Made by a program: the position numbers and the translations under genes. Positions 16,762 to 25,766 of a stretch of 64,000 bases of DNA are shown here, piece after piece. The notes under the pieces are model-generated. The model saw nothing but the letters and a program-made list of their open reading frames with translations. It did not search any database and had not been told where the DNA came from. The stretch is from Actimicrobium sp034313845. Its GTDB lineage: Bacteria > Pseudomonadota > Gammaproteobacteria > Burkholderiales > Burkholderiaceae_D. The DNA lies in the NCBI RefSeq assembly GCF_034313845.1, contig NZ_JAVIWN010000004.1; one strand, written 5' to 3'. How positions within the stretch are numbered: position 1 is the first letter of the stretch; every line of letters starts with the position of its first letter.

Positions 16762-17778
16762 TCATTTGCGCTCCGGTAGATAAATCTGATCAAACACGCC
16801 GCCATCGGCGAAATGGATTTTCTGTGCCTTGGTCCAGCCACCAGCGACGTCGTCGATGGTCAGCAATTGCACTTTCGGGAATTGCGTGGCGTATTTTTTG
16901 ACCGCTGCCACCGAGGTCGGGCGGTAGTAATGTTTGGCGGCGATCTCTTGTCCCTCGTCCGAATACAGGTACTGGACGTAGGCTTCGGCAAGCTTGCGGG
17001 TGCCGTGCTTGTCGACCACTTTATCGACCACGGCCACTGGCGGTTCGGCCAGGATGCTCAGCGGCGGCGCAACGATTTCGACCTTGTCCGGACCGAGTTC
17101 CTTGATCGCCAGCAGCGCTTCGTTTTCCCATGCGATCAGTACGTCGCCGATACCACGTTCGACGAAGGTGGTGGTGGCACCGCGTGCGCCGGAATCGAGC
17201 ACCGGCACGTTCTTGTAGAGCTTGCCGAGGAAAGCGCGCGCCGTTGCTTCATTGCCGCCAGGTTGCTTGAGCGCATAGCCCCATGCCGCCAGATGGTTCC
17301 AGCGCGCACCGCCCGACGTCTTCGGATTCGGCGTGATGACAGCGATGCCGGGCTTGATCAAATCACTCCAGTCCTTGATGCCTTTCGGATTGCCCTTGCG
17401 GACCAGGAACACGATCGTCGAGGTGTATGGCGCGCTGTTGTTCGGCAAGCGTTTTTGCCAGTCGGGTGCGATCAGGCCACGTGCGGCGATCGCGTCGATG
17501 TCATAGGCCAGCGCCAGCGTGACGACGTCCGCTTCCAGACCATCGATGACGGCACGGGCCTGCTTACCGGAACCCCCGTGGGATTGTTTGAAGCGGATCG
17601 TGTCACCCTGCTTGGCTGTCCATTGCTTTGCAAAAGCCTGATTGAAATCCTGGTACAGCTCGCGGGTCGGATCGTACGATACATTGAGCAGTGACAGCTC
17701 GGCGGCACTCACGCACTGCGCGGCGGGGATGAGCAGCACGGCGACGAGTAGCAACTTGAATAAAGAGGGGAGTGCCAT
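16762..17778 (-). CDS. sbp: Periplasmic sulfate-binding protein Sbp (copy 1)
   Basis: This protein captures sulfate for the CysTWA transporter. The 338 residues begin with a signal peptide (cleavage probably after CVSA near residue 25), and the mature part starts with the family stretch LLNVSYDPTRELYQDFN. SHGGSGKQARAVIDGLEADV near 75 and DSGARGATTTF near 200 are typical ligand-site regions. The ATG at 17778 has AGGA nine bases before it. It points towards cysT, but the DUF4143 gene intervenes, so it may now be a single-gene transcript. Confidence 0.94.
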   Translation of the reverse strand: MALPSLFKLLLVAVLLIPAAQCVSAAELSLLNVSYDPTRELYQDFNQAFAKQWTAKQGDTIRFKQSHGGSGKQARAVIDGLEADVVTLALAYDIDAIAARGLIAPDWQKRLPNNSAPYTSTIVFLVRKGNPKGIKDWSDLIKPGIAVITPNPKTSGGARWNHLAAWGYALKQPGGNEATARAFLGKLYKNVPVLDSGARGATTTFVERGIGDVLIAWENEALLAIKELGPDKVEIVAPPLSILAEPPVAVVDKVVDKHGTRKLAEAYVQYLYSDEGQEIAAKHYYRPTSVAAVKKYATQFPKVQLLTIDDVAGGWTKAQKIHFADGGVFDQIYLPERK

Positions 17779-17915
17779 CTGATGGTCCTGGAACAAGTAG
17801 TTTCTGAGGCCTCCACAGTAAGCGCCGCATTGGCAAAACTGAACGAATGCATTCGCGCTTCGATATGCAAATTTCAGATATGCTCCGCGTTCCCATCAGT
17901 TACTAATTAGCAATC

Positions 17916-18680
17916 ATGCAGATCATCCTGGACCCGCTGTTCTACGCCGTCGCCATTCCCGCCGTACTGATTACCAGCATTTCGAAGGGCGGTTTTGCCG
18001 GAGGACTGGGCATCGTGGCGGTGCCGTTGATGGCACTGGCGATTTCGCCGACCCAAGCCGCCAGCATCATGCTGCCTATATTGTGCGTGATGGACCTGAC
18101 CGGTTTCGTGACCTGGCGCAAACGCTGCGATCCTGGCTTGCTCAAACTGCTGTTGCCCGGCGCGTTGATTGGCATACTTACCGGTACGCTAATGTTCCAC
18201 CAATTAAACGACGCGATGGTGACGGCGATGGTAGGCGTGATGGCGCTAGTGTTCGCGCTCAATTACTGGTTCAAGGGCAAGGTGTGTTCCCCCGTGCATT
18301 TGCCGGACAAAGCTAGCGCAGGACTGTGGTCATTCCTCTCGGGATTCACCAGTTTCGTGTCCCACGCAGGTGGCCCGCCGATGGCTATTTATCTGCTGCC
18401 AAAAAACCTCGACAAGGCGGTTTATGTTGGTACCGTAACGATCCTGTTCACGACAATCAATTACGCCAAGATCGTGCCCTATGCGCTGCTTGGTCAGCTC
18501 AGCGTGGACAACCTCGCGACGGCGGCGGTGTTGTCGCCTCTGGCGCCGATCGGCGTAAAACTCGGTGCGTGGATGCATGACCGCATTGATGCGAAGGTGT
18601 TTTACCGGATCTCGTATGGCTTTTTGTTGCTGACCGGGTTGAAGCTAAGCTGGGATGGATTGCGGCACTGGGTCATGTGA
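17916..18680 (+). CDS. TauE/SafE (TSUP) family sulfite/sulfonate exporter
   Basis: The 254 residues form about eight transmembrane helices in the two-repeat TSUP arrangement, with the first-repeat motif ISKGGFAGGLGIVAVPLMAL near residue 22 and the second-repeat HAGGPPMAIYLL near 150. TSUP proteins move sulfite, sulfonates or related organosulfur anions. Divergence from sbp and location among sulfate genes make a sulfur anion likely, but the substrate is not visible in the sequence. Confidence 0.88.
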   Translation: MQIILDPLFYAVAIPAVLITSISKGGFAGGLGIVAVPLMALAISPTQAASIMLPILCVMDLTGFVTWRKRCDPGLLKLLLPGALIGILTGTLMFHQLNDAMVTAMVGVMALVFALNYWFKGKVCSPVHLPDKASAGLWSFLSGFTSFVSHAGGPPMAIYLLPKNLDKAVYVGTVTILFTTINYAKIVPYALLGQLSVDNLATAAVLSPLAPIGVKLGAWMHDRIDAKVFYRISYGFLLLTGLKLSWDGLRHWVM

Positions 18681-18707
18681 GTTTCTGTTGAACCTGCGCG
18701 GTCCGCT

Positions 18708-18739
18708 CGGTGCAATGCCCTTCGGTTATCGCACCCTAC
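18708..18739. repeat. REP-like palindromic repeat, intact copy
   Basis: CGGTGCAATGCCC, TTCGGTTATC and GCACCCTAC together form an imperfect hairpin (GGTGCAAT pairing with the GCACC arm). The same element occurs at 57100-57131 (inverted) and 57170-57201. Here it fills the gap between the convergent TSUP and MFS genes and touches the MFS stop codon, so it might also stop transcripts or protect their 3' ends. Confidence 0.75.
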
Positions 18740-19989
18740 TCTTTTTTAGTCTCCTTGCTAGCGTGCGGGAAGCGGTCCATTTTTGATAGCACCGGAAAGC
18801 CGAGGGCCCATGCACCGGTGACCGCTAGCGTGGCAATGCCGCCGATCAGAATCGCCGGCACCAGCCCGAACCAGCCGGCGGTGATGCCCGACTCGAACTC
18901 ACCGAGCTCGTTGGACGCGCCGATGAAGACCGAGTTGACGGCACTGACGCGCCCGCGGATGGCGTCCGGCGTTTCGAACTGCACCAGCAAATGCCGGATG
19001 TAAACACTGACCATGTCACCAACGCCCATCAGCACCAGCGCACCCATCGCCACGACGACGCTACCCGTGAGACCCAGCACGACGGTGCCGGCGCCGAACA
19101 GCGCGACACCACCAAACATCCACACCCCGACACGGCGCGTGATCGGCCAGAACGTCAGTGCAATCGAGGTAGCCGCCGCGCCGAGAGCCGGTGCAGTGCG
19201 GAGCAAGCCGAGGCCGTTCGGACCGACATGCAGGATGTCGCTGGCAATCGCCGGCAGCAGCGCGGTGGCCCCGCCGAACAGTACGGCAAACAGGTCCAGC
19301 GAAATCGCGCCGAGTACGACCGGGCGAGACCAGACGAAGCGCAAGCCTTCCATCACGCTGTGCCAGGTGGCCGGTTCCTTGTGCGTCACTTGCGGCGTAC
19401 TACGGGTCATCAGCATCAGGACGGCGGACAGCACCAGCAACATGGCGACAATCAGATAGACCGTTTTCGGACCGGCCAGATACAGCAAACCGCCCAGCAC
19501 CGGGCCGACGATCACCGCGACGTGGAAGGTCGACGAACTTAAGGCGACGGCTTTTCCAAAGCTGTCGGTCGGCACCATGTTGATCAGGATGGCCTGACTG
19601 GCGGGCATCATGAATGCGCGCGCACTGCCGAACAGCACCAGCACCGCGAAGATCGGCCAGACCACTTGCAGACCCATGAACGTCAATGCCAGCAAGCCGA
19701 GTCCGCATGCCAGTTGCGCAAGGATGCAACCGGTGATGATCTTGCGCCGGTCGTAGCGGTCAGCGACATGGCCGGCGTACAGGATCAGTAACAGGAACGG
19801 CGCAAACTGCGCCAGCCCGATAAGGCCAAGGTCGAAGACATCGCCGGTCATCGCATAGACCTGCCAGCCGATGGCGACGCTTTGCATTTGCACGGCCAGC
19901 GTCGAGAGTAATCGCGCTGCCAGATAAAAACGGAAATTGCGGTAACGCAGAACGCCGTAGCGACTGCCTGAGTCCGGGTCGGATGTCAT
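18736..19989 (-). CDS. MFS transporter of the EntS/DUF894 type
   Basis: The protein has about 417 residues and 12 predicted transmembrane helices, with the motif-A-like loop GHVADRYDRRKI near residue 66. It resembles the MFS_3 group, which includes the enterobactin exporter EntS and other exporters. Substrate unknown. I took the ATG at 19989, preceded by AAGG. Earlier in-frame starts at 20019 (ATG) and 20040 (TTG) lack a clear ribosome-binding site. It is divergent from the second sulfate-binding protein. Confidence 0.87.
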   Translation of the reverse strand: MTSDPDSGSRYGVLRYRNFRFYLAARLLSTLAVQMQSVAIGWQVYAMTGDVFDLGLIGLAQFAPFLLLILYAGHVADRYDRRKIITGCILAQLACGLGLLALTFMGLQVVWPIFAVLVLFGSARAFMMPASQAILINMVPTDSFGKAVALSSSTFHVAVIVGPVLGGLLYLAGPKTVYLIVAMLLVLSAVLMLMTRSTPQVTHKEPATWHSVMEGLRFVWSRPVVLGAISLDLFAVLFGGATALLPAIASDILHVGPNGLGLLRTAPALGAAATSIALTFWPITRRVGVWMFGGVALFGAGTVVLGLTGSVVVAMGALVLMGVGDMVSVYIRHLLVQFETPDAIRGRVSAVNSVFIGASNELGEFESGITAGWFGLVPAILIGGIATLAVTGAWALGFPVLSKMDRFPHASKETKKE

Positions 19990-20142
19990 CCATTGCCTTG
20001 CCTGAAAGAATCGCGTCATCTTACCGAAGAGTGACCTCAAAAAACACGGCGCTGCACATTCCCTAAGCTTATGACGAATGAGTTGTTGGCTTTCCCGCCA
20101 ACAGTTTGCACAATCACGGGTCCATTTTCCGAGGCCTGCCCC

Positions 20143-21195
20143 ATGTCAACGCACTTGTCCACGCACCTGTCCACATTCGTCTTCACACCTCCTGCCCTGC
20201 TGCGCCGCGTCGGCCAGGTCCTGCTGCTGGCGAGCGCGACGTTCGCGTTCGCTCACACTGCCAATGCCGCCGATACGGTTTTGCTCAACGTGTCGTATGA
20301 CGTCACCCGCGAACTGTACAAGGACATCAATCCGGCCTTCATCGCCGAGTGGAAAAAGACCACTGGCGAAACCCTCACCATCAACCAGTCGCATGGTGGC
20401 TCCAGCAAACAGGCCCGCTCGGTCGCCGATGGCCTCGAAGCCTCGGTGGTGACGATGAACCAGGCCAACGATATCGACTTGCTGGCCGAACGCGGCTTGC
20501 TGGCAGCCGACTGGTCGAAGAAATTCCCGAACGGTGCGGCACCGTTTTATTCGACGATGGTGTATCTGGTGCGCAAGGGCAATCCGAAGCAGGTCAAGGG
20601 CTGGGACGACCTCGCCAAGCCGGGCATCAAGGTCGTCGTGCCGAATCCGAAAACCTCAGGCAACGGCCGCTACACGTATCTGGCGGCATGGGGCTCGGTC
20701 CTCAAAAAAGGCGGCACCGACGTGCAAGCCCGTGAGCTGGTGACGAAGCTGTTCAAGAACGTCCCGATTCTCGATACGGGCGGCCGCGCAGCGACCACGA
20801 CCTTCACGCAACGTGCCATCGGCGATGTGCTGGTGACGTTTGAAAATGAAGTGCAACTGGTACGCAAGGAATTCGGCGATAACTTCGATGTGGTCTATCC
20901 GGATGTATCGATCCTGGCTGAGTCGCCGGTGGCGGTGGTCGACAAGGTGGTGGACAAGCGCGGCATCCGCAAGCAAGCCACGGCCTACCTGCAATTCCTG
21001 TACTCACCGCAAGGCCAGGAAATCGCAGCCCAGCATTACCTGCGCCCGCGCCTTGAAGCGGTGACGAAAAAATACCAGGCCAGTTTCAAGCCGGTTTCAC
21101 TATTCACCGTGGATGAATTTTTTGGGGGCTGGAAACAAGCGCAGAAGACGCATTTCGATGACGGCGGCGAATTCGACAAGATATACGTCAAATAG
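20143..21195 (+). CDS. sbp: Periplasmic sulfate-binding protein (copy 2)
   Basis: A paralogue of the protein at 16762-17778: the mature N-termini (LLNVSYDVTRELYKDIN here) and the DTGGRAATTTF region correspond closely. The 350-residue form from the ATG at 20143 has GAGG upstream and an N-terminal hydrophobic segment ending in ANAA, a likely signal peptidase site. An in-frame ATG at 20071 would add 24 residues. The gene stands alone between the MFS pump and dgkA and presumably feeds the same CysTWA permease. Confidence 0.93.
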   Translation: MSTHLSTHLSTFVFTPPALLRRVGQVLLLASATFAFAHTANAADTVLLNVSYDVTRELYKDINPAFIAEWKKTTGETLTINQSHGGSSKQARSVADGLEASVVTMNQANDIDLLAERGLLAADWSKKFPNGAAPFYSTMVYLVRKGNPKQVKGWDDLAKPGIKVVVPNPKTSGNGRYTYLAAWGSVLKKGGTDVQARELVTKLFKNVPILDTGGRAATTTFTQRAIGDVLVTFENEVQLVRKEFGDNFDVVYPDVSILAESPVAVVDKVVDKRGIRKQATAYLQFLYSPQGQEIAAQHYLRPRLEAVTKKYQASFKPVSLFTVDEFFGGWKQAQKTHFDDGGEFDKIYVK

Positions 21196-21295
21196 CCAGC
21201 GCGGCCACCTGCACCTGGCGGTCAACAGCAAGCGCAAGGATGATCACGGCAGTATCGTGCCTGCCCTGCGCTTTACCAGAATTTTAAACGCCACC

Positions 21296-21703
21296 TCAGC
21301 TCCAGAATCCCCGCAGCAGCGGTATCACGATCACGCCCCAGGTCGCCGCTGCCAGCGAAAAAGTAAGGAAGACCGCCGCGCTACCAAAATCCTTGGCATT
21401 TTTTGACAGCGGATTGCGTTCCAGCGAGACCCGGTCGACCACTGCTTCGATCGCCGAATTAAGCAACTCGACGACCAGCACCAGCACGAACACGCCGATC
21501 AGCAACAGCTGGTGCAAGGCGGGCACCGGCAAACACAGCGCGACAATGGTTGCCACCACCATGACCGCCAGTTCCTGGCGAAACGCATGTTCGCCTTTCC
21601 AGGCTGCTTTGAATCCTTCCATCGAATAAAAGAATGCGCCGGCGATGCGCTTGAGACCACTCTTGCTCTTGAACTGGCTGATCGGTTGATTTTCGTCGCT
21701 CAT
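21296..21703 (-). CDS. dgkA: Diacylglycerol kinase DgkA
   Basis: DgkA phosphorylates diacylglycerol in the inner membrane, recycling the by-product of membrane-derived oligosaccharide synthesis. The 135 residues hold three transmembrane helices and the family active-site stretch ELLNSAIEAVVDR with catalytic Glu near residue 85. It is slightly longer than the E. coli protein through an N-terminal polar extension. Convergent with the second sbp and divergent from the IclR regulator. Confidence 0.93.
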   Translation of the reverse strand: MSDENQPISQFKSKSGLKRIAGAFFYSMEGFKAAWKGEHAFRQELAVMVVATIVALCLPVPALHQLLLIGVFVLVLVVELLNSAIEAVVDRVSLERNPLSKNAKDFGSAAVFLTFSLAAATWGVIVIPLLRGFWS

Positions 21704-21966
21704 GCTGGCCCTGGCTGGATTACGTTATCAAACAAATCGGCGGAAAAAATAATCGCTAACCGGTCGCGAAAGCGGCCGCACAGAGTCTATCGTACGCGCG
21801 CACCGCCGCCGGATTCTAACAGTGCGCCGAGGTTACGAAGGCATTATTCTGGTCGTGAATCACAGGTCATCAAGCTGAAATAATCCCACCGTAATAAGTC
21901 AGGGATCGGCGTCCGCGTTTCGCATTGTGGTATAAACGGTAGCTTCCATTTGCCACGAAAAACATC

Positions 21967-22755
21967 ATGACTGCGACAGCGCCTTCAGAGACCGATAAAA
22001 CGTCCATTCAAGTCATCGAACGCCTGACCTCGCTGCTCGATGCACTGGCCCGCTACCCCGATCCGGTCAGCCTCAAGCAGCTTTCAGCCGATACCGGCTT
22101 GCATCCCTCGACCGCCCACCGCATCCTCAACGACCTGGTGCTCAAGCGTTTCGTTGAACGCGCAGAGCCAGGGGCCTATCGTCTGGGCATGCGTTTGCTG
22201 GAACTGGGCAACGTCGTCAAAAGCCGCCTGAACGTGCGGGAAGCGGCAGTCGACTTCATGCGTGCACTGCATCGCAAGACATTCCAGACGGTGAACCTCT
22301 CGGTGCGCCAAGGCGATGAGATCGTCTACATCGACCGGGCTTTTTCGGAACGCTCCGGCATGCAGGTAGTACGCGCCATCGGCGGACGCGCACCGCTACA
22401 CCTGACCTCGACCGGCAAGCTATTCCTGTCGGTTGATGATCCCAAGTCCGTGCGCTCGTATGCAACTCGCACCGGTCTATCGGGACACAACAAGAATTCG
22501 ATCACTGAACTGACCACGCTCGAACGCGAATTGAGCCTGGTGCGGGCACGCGGTTTTGCGCGTGACAACGAAGAGCTCGAACTCGGCGTGCGCTGCATGG
22601 CTGCCGGCATTCGCGATGACTCGGGACGCCTGATCGCCGGACTGTCCATTTCCGCACCCGCCGATCGGCTGCAAGAAGAATGGCTCGACGACTTGATGCT
22701 GACCGTGAATCAGATCTCTGCGGTATTGGGATATTCTCCTCAGGATGCCGGCTAA
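21967..22755 (+). CDS. IclR-family transcriptional regulator
   Basis: The 262 residues comprise an N-terminal winged HTH (about 14-75, with SLKQLSADTGLHPSTAHRIL as the HTH core) and a C-terminal GAF-like effector domain containing GRAPLHLTSTGKLFL near residue 141. IclR proteins usually regulate adjacent catabolic genes, but the neighbours here (dgkA, ankyrin protein) offer no obvious pathway, so the target is unknown. The 263-bp gap upstream contains an AT-rich GTATAAAC close to the start but no operator that I can name. Confidence 0.9.
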   Translation: MTATAPSETDKTSIQVIERLTSLLDALARYPDPVSLKQLSADTGLHPSTAHRILNDLVLKRFVERAEPGAYRLGMRLLELGNVVKSRLNVREAAVDFMRALHRKTFQTVNLSVRQGDEIVYIDRAFSERSGMQVVRAIGGRAPLHLTSTGKLFLSVDDPKSVRSYATRTGLSGHNKNSITELTTLERELSLVRARGFARDNEELELGVRCMAAGIRDDSGRLIAGLSISAPADRLQEEWLDDLMLTVNQISAVLGYSPQDAG

Positions 22756-22845
22756 CCCGGCAGTCCCGCTCTGAATTGAAAGCGGCGACGCGCTGGCGAT
22801 TTCTGCGACTGCACGCATCTCAGGTGGCGATATGTCAGGCTAAGG

Positions 22846-24189
22846 CTAGCTTTCGGTTGAGCGTACGTAACTCTGAAATTCCGCTTCTTGCAGAACCCGC
22901 GCGGCGTCGGCATGACCGGACTGCTGTGCGATATCCGAGGGATATTGACCAATATCCGAAAAGACTAACGGATCAATGCCTGGTAGTTGCTGCAAAAATT
23001 TGACTGCTTCCATATTTCCGGAACCGGCGACGAAATGCATTACCGACAGACCTTCTTTGTTCCTCTGGTTGATGTCATCCACCCGCGTCGCCAACATGCG
23101 CAAGGTATCCAATTGGCCGAAATACGCCGCCCGATGCAACGGTGTGTCACGACATGCTGCTTCGGCATTCACGTTAATGACAGGCAGTGCACTCATCAAG
23201 GCCTGGACAATGTTCGCGTCACCACGGGCGGCGGCCAGATGCAACACAGTGCTGCCACTGTGATCAACAGGACTATTGGGATCCAGTCCGGGATGCCTCA
23301 GTAATGTCAGCACCATCTCTGCATTGTGCTGACCGGCCGCCACATTCAGGGCTGTTCCCAGTCCCTCGCCCGCCAGATTAACGTTGAGCTCGGGATAGTG
23401 CTGCAAAAGCGCCTTCACCACATCGATACGACCTGCCTTGATTGCCGATGTCAATGCCGTATGTCCATCTGACCTGACCGCATTCATGAGCCATGGTTTG
23501 GAGTCCAATAAAGTGAAGACGGTATTGAACCCGTGTTGATCCGCGGCCAACCGGTAGGTCTTGTTGTACTCGTCAGCGGCATTTTCAGGGATGCTTAAAT
23601 TTAACAACTGGTGATTGAGAAGCCGCTCCACCACTTGGTACTGATCGTGTTGAGCAGCAAGGCACAACGCAGTATTGCCATGCCTATTTCGTACATGAGG
23701 ATCGACTCTCGCATCGCCAAGCAATGCGTCCAGATGATCGATCTGCCCTGCCTGAGCCGCCATGTGCAGGGCCGTGTTGCCTTGTTGATCCGTTAAATTC
23801 ACATCCAGCTCAGGCCACTCCAGCAGAACCTGCATTTCGGGCAAATTGTTTTTCCTGACTGTTGTCATGAGCAGCGTAGTGCCGTCAGCCGATGATCGGT
23901 TTATGTCAGCACAAAATGTATCCAGCATCCGATGAAGTTCGGCCTCATCAGCCATGCTGATATCGAGAAGGTAGTCGGGTTCGCTGGTCATTGAAAGTTG
24001 TGACCGGAGTCCTGCCGCCATCGCCGTGCCACGTGGCGCAGGGACCGTTCGCGGCAGGTAGCTAGCCCGTGTCTGTACCTCGACTGCGCCGGGAAGGAAG
24101 TGAGCATCGGAGATACGTCCCGATTGATCATGAGCACTGTGCGGCAAGTAAGTATTTTGCGTTCTGGATAGTGGTGAATAGGGTTGCAT
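22846..24189 (-). CDS. Ankyrin-repeat protein of about 447 residues
   Basis: After an N-terminal segment of about 75 residues rich in Ser, Pro, Thr and Gln, the protein is built almost wholly of ankyrin repeats; recognisable helices such as GNTALHMAAQAGQIDHLDALL and GHTALTSAIKAGRIDVVKALL recur about every 33-36 residues to the end. There is no transmembrane segment and no standard signal peptide. I took the first ATG (24189); the frame extends upstream to a TTG at 24270. It is flanked by unrelated genes. Ankyrin proteins bind other proteins. The disordered polar N-terminus would suit a secreted effector, but no secretion system is visible here. Confidence 0.85.
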   Translation of the reverse strand: MQPYSPLSRTQNTYLPHSAHDQSGRISDAHFLPGAVEVQTRASYLPRTVPAPRGTAMAAGLRSQLSMTSEPDYLLDISMADEAELHRMLDTFCADINRSSADGTTLLMTTVRKNNLPEMQVLLEWPELDVNLTDQQGNTALHMAAQAGQIDHLDALLGDARVDPHVRNRHGNTALCLAAQHDQYQVVERLLNHQLLNLSIPENAADEYNKTYRLAADQHGFNTVFTLLDSKPWLMNAVRSDGHTALTSAIKAGRIDVVKALLQHYPELNVNLAGEGLGTALNVAAGQHNAEMVLTLLRHPGLDPNSPVDHSGSTVLHLAAARGDANIVQALMSALPVINVNAEAACRDTPLHRAAYFGQLDTLRMLATRVDDINQRNKEGLSVMHFVAGSGNMEAVKFLQQLPGIDPLVFSDIGQYPSDIAQQSGHADAARVLQEAEFQSYVRSTES

Positions 24190-24300
24190 TGAAAGAGTTC
24201 CATTAAAGAGAGTCGGTGCGACCAACGTTAAAAACCGTATTGACAGCTCATTAAGTAACACTTCCCTCAACTAGGTTCCGTCTTACCAAAACGGGATTCA

Positions 24301-24342
24301 GCGTATCGACAAACCAACATATGTGATGCGTTGACAAACCAA
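24301..24342. repeat. Direct repeat upstream of the ankyrin gene
   Basis: GCGTATCGACAAACCAA (24301-24317) and GCGTTGACAAACCAA (24328-24342) are near-identical copies 27 bp apart from start to start. They lie about 110 bp upstream of the ankyrin ATG, where a tandem operator could sit. The regulator is unknown. The rest of the 24190-24446 gap shows nothing else clear. Confidence 0.45.
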
Positions 24343-24446
24343 TGTCATCAGGCGACGCAGAACAAACGCTTTTAGAACGGTCTGTCTGATCACAAATGGA
24401 CTTCATGCTGAAGGCCATCATCGATACGCAAAATCGGAATCCCCAT

Positions 24447-24480
24447 AAAAAATGCCGCTCAGTGTTTAACTGAACGGCAT
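24447..24480 (-). terminator. Intrinsic terminator of the PBP7 gene
   Basis: On the minus strand a stem ATGCCGTTCAGT / ACTGAGCGGCAT with a short loop and one mismatch is followed by six T residues, about 40 bp after the pbpG stop. Confidence 0.88.
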
Positions 24481-24518
24481 CAGGATAGGATCTGATTTTT
24501 CTTCAACAACCTACTTTT

Positions 24519-25583
24519 TCAGCTGTGTGCTACCGGTAAGTTACGCGCAGTTGGCACAGCCAGCGGATTGGTCAGATTGTCAGGCTTCGATGTTTCAATC
24601 CATTTGCGAATCCGGCCGGCGTCGGCAGTGCGGGATTGCTTGCCCTTAGAATCAAGAAATACCATGACAATTGGGCGACCTTCGATATTCGTCATCATGA
24701 CCAGGCAACGGCCAGCCTCGTTGATGTACCCCGTTTTCTGCAGGTCGATATCCCAGCCCGGATTACCTACCAGATGATTGGAATTCGAGTATTGCAGTAT
24801 CCCGCTGCCAGGCTTGACCGCGTACTTGGTATCGGTCGAATACTGGCTGATGATCTGATGCTGACGCGCTGCAATGACGAGCTTGGCCAGGTCCTGAGCG
24901 GTGGCCACGTTGTGGCTCGACAGTCCTGTTGAATCCACGTAATGGGTATCGTTCATGCCGAGCGACTTGGCTTTGTTATTCATTGCAGCAACGAATGCCG
25001 GCAGTCCGCCCGGATAGTTTCGACCAAGTGCCGACGCTGCCCGATTCTCTGAACTCATCAATGCAATATGGAGCATGTTGGCGCGGGAAAGGATAGAGCC
25101 AACCCGCAGACGTGACGACGAATTTTTTTCACGATCGATATCGTCGTTGGTGACCTCGATCATTTCATCCATGTTCTGATTCGACTCCACCACAACCATG
25201 CTGGTCATCAGTTTTGTGATCGATGCAATCGGCAAGGCGACGTTCGAGTTTTTTTCGAATAAGACTTTTGAATTGGACTGATCCAGCACCAGTGCGACAT
25301 TCGATTTCAGGTCGAGCGCATCAGGAGTCCGGTTCAGGCCGGCAAGTTCGCCGGCGCTCACCACTGCCGGCAAAATCACCGCTGCTGTCCGTTGGCGAGT
25401 GCTCGGCTTCGCCTTGGGAGCCACAGCAACAGAGCGTCGCCGTGACGATTTTTTAGCAATTGATTTCTTGGTGGACTTTTTCGCGGACGTCGATCGCTCC
25501 GGCTTGTCTGCAGCATTTGCCACGGTGCCCGTAGACAAGAAAAACGAACACATCAGCAAAAATACAAATAAGGGTCTGGACAT
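24519..25583 (-). CDS. pbpG: D-alanyl-D-alanine endopeptidase (PBP7 type)
   Basis: A periplasmic low-molecular-weight penicillin-binding protein that cleaves D-Ala-meso-DAP crosslinks in peptidoglycan. The 354-residue form from the ATG at 25583 (GGGAG nine bases before) has a signal peptide ending near ANAA (residue 25), then about 45 Lys/Ser/Arg-rich residues that are longer than in E. coli PBP7. Active-site motifs are SITK at 121-124, SEN at 178-180 and KTG at 283-285. Downstream is a strong terminator. The basic linker may bind the wall. Confidence 0.92.
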   Translation of the reverse strand: MSRPLFVFLLMCSFFLSTGTVANAADKPERSTSAKKSTKKSIAKKSSRRRSVAVAPKAKPSTRQRTAAVILPAVVSAGELAGLNRTPDALDLKSNVALVLDQSNSKVLFEKNSNVALPIASITKLMTSMVVVESNQNMDEMIEVTNDDIDREKNSSSRLRVGSILSRANMLHIALMSSENRAASALGRNYPGGLPAFVAAMNNKAKSLGMNDTHYVDSTGLSSHNVATAQDLAKLVIAARQHQIISQYSTDTKYAVKPGSGILQYSNSNHLVGNPGWDIDLQKTGYINEAGRCLVMMTNIEGRPIVMVFLDSKGKQSRTADAGRIRKWIETSKPDNLTNPLAVPTARNLPVAHS

Positions 25584-25766
25584 CAGGGGCTCCCGATCAT
25601 GGGAAAAATTGATCACATTGTAGTTTAGCAAAAAGTCGATTATCCACAAGCGAATTAACCACTTAGCGTTAGCTTTTAACCTTATTTCGCACTGACCATA
25701 CTAATTTGACAATGAATTATTGTTTCAGCGTTTGTCGGCAAAATTAGTATTCTGTGGAAGCAACAA

